Shown here: piece after piece, positions 22,818 to 34,518 of the stretch | How positions within the stretch are numbered: position 1 is the stretch's first letter | How the letters are laid out: the number at the start of each line of letters is the position of its first letter | Assembly: GCA_910592005.1 (NCBI GenBank) | Contig: CAJVPP010000031.1 | Span: 1 to 59,791, forward strand | Reading direction: 5' to 3' | Source of the DNA: Funneliformis mosseae | Taxonomy: Eukaryota; Glomeromycota; Glomeromycetes; Glomerales; Glomeraceae | Length of the DNA: 59,791 nucleotides | Translations under genes and position numbers: made by a program | Notes under the pieces: model-generated | What the model was told of the DNA's origin: nothing | The model's database searches: none | What the model saw: the letters and a program-made list of their open reading frames with translations, nothing else

Positions 22818-23685
22818 ATGGAGCATTCGAATCCGGAGTCACGATTTGACATCGAGACGTTTCCAGAATATTTTCCAATTCTTGAAGTAGATAATAAATC
22901 TAGACTCCTTCTAAGGCATTACAAGCCACGTATTAGATCTTTTTCCGCACCAGCTGCTTCACATGTTCAACAAGGTGTTCAGGAAGACGATCGGAAAGAC
23001 GATCAAGATTTTATTATACTTCACGATCCTAAACTTACACCCGAAACATTGCAAAGAAGAATAAGTCTTACTCGAAATGGTGATCAAGTCGGTCTCAGTT
23101 CTAATAAACACAACGTTTTAATTTTTCTTGTAATGTTTAATTTTCCAATTTATGTTAACAGTTTTATACGTTAGCTACGAAGGTATTCTATGTCAGATCC
23201 GCGCGGCCCTTTACGTGGTTATGGTAGGCGCGTTAATGGAAAAAGGCAGCGATATTTGAAGATTTTACACATCCTAAAATATGAGGTGGTAATTTATCCT
23301 TTTCAATTCATTTTCCTTTTGTTATAATCATATATGTAAACTTATATATTTTAATCTCTTTAACACGTAAAAGAGCGATAATAATGCAAATCAACCTAAG
23401 GAAGCTTCAATATTTATATCTCAACTTGATAAATTCGTAACTGAAAGTCAACTTCGGGTGCAATTTGAGGAGTGTGGAAATGTAATTTATTGCAAAATTG
23501 AGAACAATCCAATTCATAATGATAGTCTCGGACTAGCTAGATTAACATTTTATGGGGAAAATAACGGTGATGCACTGATTTCGGCTAGAGACTCAATATT
23601 CAAATTTAATGGAAAATCATTATTTAATGGTCCACCCATAAAATTAGAACTTGATAATGATGGTTTGTTAAATTAGTTTTTCTTT

Positions 23686-23716
<31 letters not shown>

Positions 23717-26700
23717 TTTTATTTAATTGAAATTTATTTACAATACCTTTTTGTTGTAGGTTCAAAAATAAAAACGGCCGCTGAAATGATAATTGCTGAA
23801 AGTCAAAATTCATTAGAACCCTCTGTCAGTAACAAATTCAGCGAACCGTCCCCGACACCATTACCTAATGACGATGATATGGAAATAGGGGATGCACCAT
23901 CACCACCTGCTGTTATTGTTTCAGTTCTTGTCACTAAAGTCCAAAGTACATTACAAACTTCGGTCCTATTAGATAAGACCAAGAGGAAGACTACGCCTTC
24001 GACTTCTAATAAAGTTCATTCTAAAGACTCGCGCGTTTCACCCGAAAAGATTGAACAAAAGTTCGAATTGCCACCGAAAAGACCGATCGACGATGATAAG
24101 GAGGAAGGTGAAATTGACTCAACCTATGAAGAGGAGTCATATGGACCTGCTAGTGGACATTCATCATCTAGAGAAAAAGGAAAATGGTTTGAAAAGTATT
24201 CTCTTGATTCGCAACATTTGGATTATAGTATACCCACGGTTGTCCCCTCTAAGCGTTCTTATGATCAATATATACCTGATTATAGTAATGATCGTAGTAG
24301 ACATTTAAATCAAGAAAGGAGAAGGCGTAATTCTTCTAGAGAAAGATTTATTAGAAACAATCTTAATGTAGAGAAAAGTCGTAGCCGAAGTCGAGGCAGA
24401 AGTCCTATCGGAAGCGGTAGTCAACCAAGGAGTCGCGATCGTGATTTTGGACGCAGTCGTAATCATGAACCCGTTCGTAATCGAGATCGCGATTCAATTC
24501 AAAGTTATAAACGCGACAGTTCTCGCAGTCATGATCGTGATATGTGTCGAACCCATGATCGTTCTAACGCACGTGATAATGTTTATCGTAGCAATGATCA
24601 TGACATGGTTCGTAGTGGTCGTGACATGTATAAAGAGGCTCATGGTGGTGATAAGAAAGCAGAAGAAAAGAAAATCAGTGAGACGCGTGATTTCTGGGCA
24701 GATGTCGATAAGAAGCTCGATGGTCCAAAGAGTTCTTCGGAGTTTTCGTCTAGAGATCACACGAAATTTCGGAAAAGATCCCAGCTTAATAAAGATAACT
24801 CATCAAAATCACATTCCGTTAATGAATCAAGGAATAATATTCAAAATGAAAATAAAGATTCCGTAAATTCAAATTCCATGTCGACAAAACGACTGGAATT
24901 TTCTCATATTTCCAAATTTGACGAAGATAGAAGTGCGTTTGGCTTGAATTTAAAAAAGTCGGCACAAAGGGTTAGTACGTCAAAGGTCGAATCTATTGAT
25001 AAATATACAAATGTTAATCGACTAACGAAACTTAAAAGTTATCCAAGCAAACCACAACCAAGTTCAAGACCTTCTGAAGGTTACAGAAAACCAAATATAA
25101 GTGACTGGGATTATTCATATTCGTCATCATCTGATTCATCTGAAACCAGTGCGCAGAAGAAAAAGAAAGCACAAGATGCTAAAGGAAAATTACTTCCAAA
25201 GAATATTTCTTTAGCGTCAAATAAGGTTGAAGACAATAAAAAAGTTGATAATGATGAAAAGAAACAGGGCCAAAATCATGTGTCGCAACGAAAGAAATCA
25301 CCTCAAAAGCAAGTCAAATCAAGCATTCGGAGTGCTTCTGAAAGCAGGACAAAATCCAAAGTTGTACGCAAGTCAAAGTATGCTGATTTAACGAGTGACA
25401 ATATTATTAAAGAGGCTGATAATTCTATATCTGAATCCAGCGCAAAAGCAAAAACTGTTCGAAAACAAAAGAGCATAAATACTTCTAATATCAGGACTAA
25501 CTTGGAAGCACAAAATCAAAGTCGCAAATTAAAAGAAACTGTCATACATCGTTCTTCAAATGATCTAGCTAGTTCCGAGAATAGTGATAGTGATAATCAA
25601 ACACTTTATGAACCGCACCTTTACAATACAAGCAATGAATCTACAAATGACGATGATGATTATACTGATAGAGATTATCTTACATCAGGTGATGATATTA
25701 CTGATGCATATGATTTGGATATGATTCGACTTTATTTTGAATTAAACGAGAAAGGCTTACTGAATAATGATGGTGAGCCCATAGAATGGTCCGAAAATGA
25801 AGAGTTTACTATACGTGTAGGTGGTAAGTAAAGATTTATATACGATATTAACTAACCATGATCAAATTTATCATTATATATTATTTATCAATAAAATATC
25901 TTTACTAGATCACGTTGAATCTTTTAAAGATTACGCACCAGATGATGGACCTCACAAAACCGGCTGCGCTCGAACCGAAGGATATTATAAAATACCTCCG
26001 GAAGAGAAGCGCAAGTACGTAGCATATGGTATACCCGGTACTTCTTATGCAACAGATAAAGCACCGGCTCCGAGTTCGCGTGCATCACGTGCAAAACGTC
26101 GTGAACTTCAATCTCGTATGGCAGAGTATCAGGATGTAGCAACTGATGCGGATATCTTATTATACAATCCACTTAAAGCGCGTGAGAAGGAACTTACAAT
26201 TGCAAAATCGAAGATCCATCATTATGGCCTTTTTGCTTTGGAGCGTATTAAATCTAGTGAATTCGTTATTCAATATACTGGAGAACTTATACGTCAAGCC
26301 GTTGCCGATCTTCGGGAAAGAAAATATAAAGCTGAAGGTATAGATGGAAGCTATATGTTTCGTGTTGGAGATGATACCATTATTGATGCCACCAAGATGG
26401 GAAATAATGCAAGGTTGATAAATCACTCGTGTGATGTATGTTGTTAAAATTATTAAATCGTCTCCATATTTGTCATTTTAGTAAATGTCCAATCATAATA
26501 ATTTTTCAATCTGATCATTTCTATGATGATAAAAATAGCCAAATTGTAATGCGAAAATTCTTACTATTAAAGGGAAGAAAAAGATAGCCATATATGCAAA
26601 ACGAGATATTGAATTTGGAGAAGAGATCACTTATGATTATAAGGTAAGTCAATAACGAATGATTTACTAAATTTATTTCATGATTATTGTTAACCGTAAA

Positions 26701-26789
26701 ATTGTTTTTAATTATAGTTTCCTATTGACAAACATGACAAAATCCCTTGTCATTGCGGCGCTTCGAATTGTAGAGGGTTCTTGAATTAA
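22818..26789 (+). CDS. SET1: SET1 histone H3-K4 methyltransferase, copy 2
   Basis: Exons 22818-23087, 23175-23285, 23374-23662, 23760-25823, 25909-26435, 26539-26643 and 26718-26789 give the same 1,145-residue protein as copy 1, with RRM, RS/RD-rich region, n-SET, SET and post-SET all intact. Promoter and 3' flank are duplicated too, so both genes should be expressed alike and the dose of this COMPASS subunit may be doubled in a haploid nucleus. If the two copies persist without divergence, the event is very recent or gene conversion is acting. Confidence 0.95.
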
Positions 26790-27554
26790 TGCTTTTTGTT
26801 TTTAATATTAAATTAATGTTAGAGATATAGCTTATATTTTCATTTACTTTAGAAATAAAATAATTAATTAGAAGTTAAAAGTTTTTTATATATTAAGTAT
26901 GGATGCATAATTATTCAAAATCAAAATAGAGCAGATTTATTAATTGATTTGATAACGATATGAAAAATTCATCATATAAATTAGTGTTATGGTTTTTTAA
27001 CATTTGAATTGATTGGTACGTTTCTTCAAGTTTTTTTTTTTTTTTTTTTTTTTTTTCGTAATATTTTTAATTTTATCTTGAAGGGTTGTTATTTTGATCT
27101 AAAGAACTCAAATAATCATTAACCAACAAGTGGAAAAAAAAACGAGTAGAACTGTACATTTCCCTTTCGTGAATGATGTTATATGTGTAAATGAACAAGC
27201 GGAATCTTTATATTACACGTGATATCTTAATAATAATGGGAGTATTTAGTATAAAATCAGATAATAAATAAGCAGATACAAAAAATCAAAAGGAATGAAG
27301 ACTCCTCATTAGTGTTTCATAAATTCAAGAATATTGATCCTATAATCGAACGATATAAATTCTGTATTACTTACATCTGATACCTAAAAAGATGATGCAG
27401 TAGATAAAACTAAAAAATAATATAAGATCGTGTCGTTTCAGTTGAGAAAGTTGTCAAAATAGTTTGAACCTAAGATTTTCTTATGAGTTGTAAGAATTAA
27501 CTACTAAAGGTTTTATATTACCTTCAATTCTTCAAACAAATGTTCAAATGATAT

Positions 27555-27821
27555 CTATATCTCTTCATTATTATCAGGTTTAATTGATTCTCTAATAAAA
27601 ATTAAAACATGAAATATTGATAGTGATACGATTGATTAGCTTACCAATTTTCAACTTATTCGATGCCCGGCCTTCCACCTCATTTTTTTTTCTTTGATCG
27701 TTTTCCAATGTTCTCCCCACTAACTTTAATTTCAATTCCTTAACTCGCTGCAAAATTATTCAAATCTATTTATTACACATTTATCAAAAATGCTGACGCA
27801 GCAACTTTTATTTAAACTCAT
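27555..27821 (-). CDS. Candidate small basic protein (60 aa), copy 2
   Basis: Exact copy of the three-exon candidate at 18368-18634, with the same splice sites and frame. Here it is divergent to the complete NBAS gene (ATG 27995). The duplication itself gives no evidence of selection, so it stays a weak prediction. Confidence 0.28.
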
Positions 27822-27994
27822 AATTATATGGGTAGAAAGTGAGAAAGCCTTTTAAACTGTCACAACAGTTACGTGTTGCCTAATGGAGAAATTCTTGATC
27901 CAATTTTAGTGTTAGTTATTAACAGATAAAGTTTCACAAGATCTGGAGTGTATTGTAAGTTAAATGTGGCATTTTTTAGTAATTTTAAATTCTT

Positions 27995-30900
27995 ATGACG
28001 ATGGCAATACAAACAAATTCAACAAAAAATCCCACAGAACGAATACTTTATGATATAGATGTAGTCGCTGTTTGGAAACCAGAAGATGAATTAGGAGACC
28101 AAGAAGCTAATTCCCAAGTTAAATTACACACCAACCCGAATGATCCTTCTTATTCCCAGATACCGAGGAGTATGTTTAAACAAGTTACGCATCGCCTTGT
28201 TCGTAGTCTAGAAAAACTTGCAATTTCTACTACGGTACCACGTGCGCTTATCCAGGCACGTCCAAAAGTAACTTCTGAGATAATTATGCAGCTATCACCT
28301 AATGGTTTATATCTAGCCGTGTCGAGTGATCACAAAATAGAAATACGAACAAGTAAAAGTGGATTCGAAACGAATCATTCGATTTTTATTTCTAGGAGAG
28401 ATACTTTTCCAAAGTGGAGACGATTGTCATGGAGTCCGGATTCTAAAATTTTAGCAGTTGCAAGAAGCGATGGAACAATTGAAATCATTGATGAAAATGG
28501 GGGATTGGTTTGTGTCATATTATCTAGCACCAACATTAACTCTGATGGTGAGAAAGATGCACAGGGTGGATCAAGTTTTTTCCTCGAGCCGGTAGCATTT
28601 TTATATTTTGTTGATCCGAAACGCGGTTTAAATAGCACATCTTTATTTGACGGATATTCGTACCAGTATGAATTATTAGTAGTCACCTTTGATGGTATTT
28701 TACGTAGCTATTTAATTAATACGGTAGAATCAGCATTTACAGACATCAAAGAAGCTTCGCGTCATACAAGATCCAATATGACTTATTCACGTGAAGGACC
28801 TTCCGACCCTGGTTATTTTGCCTTTTATCATAAATTTTCATTTAAGCAATGGTTATCTACTATTACGTGTGGTGCCGTTGTAACTTGGAATGGATTAGTA
28901 TTATGCCTTGGTGGTAAATCAAGTTTTGAGAATAAAGATGATTCAACATCACCTTCCGTTACATGCTGGATGTTATTGCCGGAAAGACCATTTTATCGAA
29001 AACTTGAATTGGAAGGTTCAGATGACGGTTCCATAGATGATGTATTACATTTAGACCAGGGAACGGTCGATGATTCTGGGTTCTTTTATCGTTTAATAAA
29101 TATTTTTTCAACCTGGCGTAATACCAACAAACTTTTCACTGACGAAATTATTCTCAATACGGTGTTGTCTCCTAATCAACAGAATTTATTAACTTTAGAC
29201 TTTTCTGGTACAGTAAAATTATGGAACTTATCTTTAAACAAAGGGCTTGAGTTAAATAAATCTTGGGATCAACCTGAACTTAATTATTTTGCTAGGGGTA
29301 AAGAGTTTAAGGATTTGTCGTTAGAAGTGTTTATTGACAAAATTTTGGAAATCGAGAGTGAGGGTGGTATAATTGCTGGTATTCCCGGATTTGATAATGG
29401 AAAAGTTGTATCAATTGGTTGGTGGTCAGATAATGCCATCATTTTAGGTTACCAATATGGTTCAATGATTATTGCCTGTCTTCCAGAAATGATCAACATA
29501 TTGGGTGAATCTCCGGAATCTTTTAAATCTTGTCGTGAGATTACTAGTCAATGTAGTGATCGTTTTCTTGTCATTGAACATGAAGTCAAAGCTGTTAAAG
29601 CTCGAATGATTAATGATGGGTTTGTTCGATATTCAAGGGAACAGGAAGAAGGCGATATGGAAGATGATGAATCTGATGAATCTGAATCTCAATTAAGCAG
29701 ATTAATAAGTGTTTTAGCGAATTATTTACATCATGTGACTGATACTCTCTTGTGGCATTTTGAAAATGATCCTTCAGAATCTCGTGGGAAAATCATAACA
29801 GTCTCTAGAAAGACGTATTGTCTTAACCGTATCTCCAAAATTTTGCCTCAAGAATTATTAAATCGTAAGATAAACGCGTTAGATTACGATGATGCATTGG
29901 TGATAGCTGAAACTTATGATCTGGATACAGATATTATATACCAGGCCCGATGGAAAGATGCCGAAGTTTCTGAAGCTGCAATTCATGATTACCTTGATAA
30001 AATCCGCGATAGAGAATGGGTACTTTCTGCTTGCATACATACGTTCAGTAATACCCCTGATTTGCTAAGACTCTTATTGAATTATGGTTTGAAAGACACA
30101 GATATTTTGGTAGAAATTTTAAATAATGGAACTTCATATAATAAGGATGAAATAATTAAATCATTGCGTGAACGTCCATTCGAAGTAAACTCCAAGATGG
30201 AAGATTTTCTGGGAAATTTACAAATATCTGAAAAAGATGTCATTATATGTCAATATAGACATTATTTTCTAAAATATTTGGACCGTTTACGCACATATGA
30301 GAATATTATCGAAGAGAAAACAAAACATGATATTGAAAATAGAACCATGAAGGATTTTGCAGAAGAAAATGACGGTTGGATTACTTTTGTTGATTATACC
30401 TCAACGTTTGCTGAAGATTACGCCGTATTTCGTGATTTGAACATTGCGGCTCTAGCTATGGATTATGCAACTGAAGAATTTTTCAAGGGTTTAAACATTC
30501 TATTTACCCGTCACGGACCTGAAACTTTACCTTATCGCTTCACAATCCTTGAGCAGATTCCGGAAACAGCTGATCCTGATGAGTATGAATCCTTCTTACC
30601 TAGCGTTACTTCAAATGGTAATAATGGTGATCTTGTTGAATGTTCGTGGAATGAGCAACCTTGGAGAGATATAGATTGGGTCGATAACCCAATATTGAAA
30701 AAGCGAATTTTACCCGAATTAGATTTATCAAAAGAATCAGATGTTGGAGGGATAAGATTAAAACCAGTCGAATATCCGGCCCGATCAACTCTAATTACAA
30801 ATTGGTATATTGATCGTGCTCATAGAATTGATAGTGTTTCGGGGCAAGTTGATAAAGCTCTCATACTTGTTCGTCACGGAATCAAAAAAAAAGTAGTGAA

Positions 30901-32898
30901 TCTGGAGACATTGGAAGAAAACCTAGATATGTTGGCTAAGCTCGTTTACGATTGCTATCCAGATTTAGAATCAGTTAGTAAAAGTATGTCATTGAAAGAA
31001 TTTGAAGCGTTGACTGAAGCCGAAATTGTTCAAGTTTTTCTTCAACATACTAACGAAAAACGGATTGTTAATGACATTAAAAATTTCATCATCCCCTTTT
31101 TAAGACTGTTACCTGCTCGCCGTGCTCGATTAAATCACATTCTTAAAGACGATTCCAATGATAAAGTATCAATTTCGAATCCAGAAAGCGAACCGATGAG
31201 CCTGCTCTATAATTATATTTTGAATATTTCATTATCCAATTTAGAATTAAGTTGTACCATTTTTGAAGCATCTAAACCGGTTTTTAATATAGAAGAACGA
31301 ATTATCACTTCTGATGAAGATCTTGCTAGGGTAGCTCTTGCATGTCTTTACGGAAATTCTAGCACTGATAATTGGGAAGTTATGACTCGTATTTATGAAT
31401 GTCTCCCAATATTTGATGTGGAAGGAAATCGAACTAGTTTAGAAGTTAATTCACTTCAAAGTTACACCCCATATGAACTTTTCCCATTGTTCAAGTCAAA
31501 AAATGAATGTCAACTTCAAAGCTTTATTGATTCTCTTGAAATTCACTTAAACGCAGCGGAGGTACTTGCACAATATGGTAATGCTGTACCATTATGCTGG
31601 TTTTTACAAAGTTCGGAAAATTATGCTTTACAAAAACAATTATGCATCCAATTAGCACGGAAAGCTGGTGGTGGTCCTGAAAGTGGTGGGGAAAAGTTTG
31701 AAAGTGAAGATGAATGGATTTTGTTATTAGAAAAAATTCTTAAGCTTCAAGGCAATGGAAAAGGTGTTTTTGGAAAGATCTCTACCGAGGAAATATATAA
31801 AATTTTCATTTCTTCATTGTTGAGCTGTGGCAGTATCCTTATTTGTTTTTCGAATTTTGTTGGATTATATAATTTATAATATTGAAATACAATATACATA
31901 CATATATATCTATCATATTGTCCATAACATTATTTTATTTATTTTAGAATTTAATTTGGCCCGTGAAATCATTTTGCCTACCGACCAACCACAACCTTTA
32001 GACATGGACATTGTAGAGAAACTAGTGATTGATGCGTCGAGAGAATTCTTTGACAACGCCCCTTCGGGAAACATGTATCATGGATATATGAAGATGGCAT
32101 ATGAATGGTATGACATAACTTTTCAAACCGATGGGATGCCTTTAAAGTTTAACTAATATATTTTTTTTTTAAAAAAAAAAAAGTCTCCAGATATTGCCAA
32201 TGTCTGATAGCATTCGAGCCGAAGTCGAGTTCATTGAAGCGACACATAAGCTTACGGAGCAAAAAGTTTATCATCAGCCCGGAATTCCGATACATCCTAT
32301 GCAAATTCGACTTGCATCGAATAAATTAGATTTGATTGCTCGTTTATTGAGTACAAATGAAGAAGTTTATTATGACTATAAAACCATCATAGAACTTGCA
32401 AAGAAATTAGGTTATAGAAATGATAAAGTAGCGGAAGTCAAAGTTATGGCCATGCTTGCCGATACTGCAATACGTGATTCTAATCTCAGTTTTGCATATG
32501 ATATGTGTATTGACATCATGAAAATAATCAAGTCGATTTCGAATGTGAAAACCGATGAAAAAAAAGAGGTCATATTAAAATCTTCAAAGGATGTTGCTTG
32601 GAGGATTTGTTATGAAGTTGCCAAACAAGAAACATTTCAAAATTTAGAAAAGAAAATGACCCTCATGGGATACGCTCTTGCATTATGTCCTAGCGATCAA
32701 GCGGTTGATATTTTGAATGTTTGGCGAAAGATAGATGAAGAATATAGAGCAGAATTAATTCAAAAGGCCGGTGAGAAATCCATGGAAAAACCTAAATCAG
32801 CAAAGATCAAGCCAGTGGTTGAACGTGTTGAATCAAGCTTATTAACACCTTTACTGCAAGGAGATCGAATCAAGAGTGTGTTCAGTAGATTCTTTTGA
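27995..32898 (+). CDS. NBAS: NBAS/Sec39-like subunit of the ER Dsl1/NRZ tethering complex
   Basis: Three exons, 27995-31832, 31948-32107 and 32184-32898, join to 1,570 residues. The N-terminal half is a WD-like beta-propeller of NBAS type (LSPNGLYLAVSSDHKIEIR at about 100-118; WRRLSWSPDS at 141-150; ELLVVTFDGILRSYL). The C-terminal half is the alpha-helical Sec39 domain (about 620-1530, with KALILVRHGI and GYALALCPSDQA). NBAS/Sec39 with RINT1/Tip20 and ZW10/Dsl1 tethers COPI vesicles to the ER and supports retrograde transport; animal NBAS also takes part in nonsense-mediated decay. It is shorter than human NBAS but far longer than yeast Sec39, so it has the full propeller-plus-Sec39 layout. 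The acceptor of exon 3 is AAG|T, chosen for frame. Confidence 0.9.
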
Positions 32899-33739
32899 CT
32901 TGAAAATCCAATTTATTTTGAACAATTTTAAATGTATATTATAATTTATTAAACAAAAAAAAATAATAAATAAATAAATAAAAAATAAAATAACTTTTAC
33001 ATAAAAGCTAGTTTGCTCATTCATAATCACTAATTAGGATAACTAGATAACATGGTAAGAATGAAAAAAATTGAAGGTCTGATGTCATTATTTGTTATTA
33101 TGCGTAGTAAATGTACCATACCTTAATTAGGATTGTCTTTTTTTAGATAAAATGTTATGCAGTAATTATTAATTAAAAGCGTAGATTTCCCTTTTACAGT
33201 AGGATCTTCCTGATTTATAAGAAGTTTTTTTTTTGTTCCAATTGCATTAACGATCGTTACAAATAAAGCAACGATTATTCACATGTTTACACTGCATAGC
33301 GATAGTTACTTTTGAACGCGTATATATAGTTAGTGAGAAATACGAAAAAATAAAAATAAAATCAATAGTTTCTATGATTTTTTTGATTTTTTTTTAAGAA
33401 TAAAACCAAAATAATAATAATTAACGAAAACAAATTAATGTTATTTTCAATTAAAAAAGACAAACTTTTTGTTTGTGAAATATGAAACTTATTCGGAATT
33501 TTTATTCATAAATATTTTTTTCTAAATAAAAAATAAAAAAAAAGCAACTAACTGAATTAATCATACGATATATCGTGTAACAAAATCCTTTGTTTTCTCG
33601 AATTATACACTGGCGATTTCGTTTGTACAACACGTTTCAAATGTCTTTATAAGTAGCACTCTGTCTGGTTTGGCTGATGAAAATATTTTTAAATTCCATT
33701 TCTTCAATTTCTTCAATTTCTTCAGTAAGAAACACAAAT
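32899..33739. other. Intergenic region
   Basis: Non-coding AT-rich sequence between NBAS and the Kre9-like gene. A CTTCAATTT microsatellite (33703-33723) lies just before the ATG at 33740, and a TTTATAAG TATA-like box lies at about 33645. No gene seen. Confidence 0.5.
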
Positions 33740-34485
33740 ATGGACCGATTTAATGCTCTCATAATCACACTCTTAATTTTCTATGTGAACCTAGTTACTT
33801 CAGGTGTATATATATATATTTTTTAACACTCAAGGAATTTCTGACTTTGTTAACAAGAAAATTTATTAACCTTTATCTTTATTCACATACACTATTCGTA
33901 CTTAGAAATCTTCATCAAAACCCCAGACAGTCCATTATATATAGGAAAAGTGGCGAGTGTTAGCTGGTCTAGCGATACGCCTTTAGAAGGAACTGGCGAA
34001 TTACGCCTTATGTTTAATGCATCCGTAAATATTTTAGTAGATGCTAATATGGACTTAAAACCGTTATTTTATAATTGGATAATCACGAGTCCGCCTGGAA
34101 CTTTTTACTGGGGTTTATTTTCTACCCAGCCGGCCGCTTTTTCTCGTGAATTTAACATTGTCAATGCACCCGATGGAAGTAGTCCCACAAAAGCAATAAC
34201 GTCGTTACCAGGTAGGTTATCCTTAATGATTACCTTTTTTTTTTTTTTTTTATTACTTAATTTAGCTTTGTGTTCTTTTTTTTTTTCTTTCAAGCGGCAA
34301 CAACGATACTGGCAACCCAAACCCAAACTGTTGTAAAAAATGATGGTTCATCATTAAGTAAGGGAGTCATTATAGGTGTTTTTAGTGTCGTCGGAATCAT
34401 AGGCCTTGCAGGTCTTTCTGTCTATGCATTTTTGCGTTTCAGAAAACCTAAATATATTCCAACACCTGGTGAAAGTTATAGATAA
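33740..34485 (+). CDS. Kre9/Knh1-like secreted type I membrane protein
   Basis: Three exons, 33740-33803, 33906-34211 and 34295-34485, join to 186 residues. Residues 1-21 are a signal peptide. A beta-sandwich-like domain follows, of the Kre9/Knh1 N-terminal type (IKTPDSPLYIGKVASVSWSS, a Trp-containing core, EFNIVNAP), widespread in fungal Ser/Thr-rich cell-wall proteins. A short Thr-rich linker leads to a transmembrane helix (GVIIGVFSVVGIIGLAGLSV) and the basic FRFRKPK-like stop-transfer region. It ends with a 14-residue cytosolic tail. It is a single-pass plasma-membrane or Golgi protein, likely linked to cell-wall glucan assembly. The fold assignment is by resemblance. Confidence 0.75.
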
Positions 34486-34487
34486 TG

Positions 34488-34518
<31 letters not shown>

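Larger units (their letters stand above)
22329..31488 (+). repeat. Tandem duplication, copy 2 (9,160 bp)
   Basis: Direct repeat of 13142-22301 at offset 9,187, with no difference noticed in any coding frame or homopolymer compared. Beyond 31488 it continues into the single-copy 3' end of NBAS, so this is the copy that retains the original downstream context. Confidence 0.95.

Noticed and set aside
13142..31488. Duplication as a pure assembly artefact
   Set aside because: Not excluded, but the 27-bp inverted templated insert with microhomology is hard to produce by mis-assembly, so a real event is preferred.
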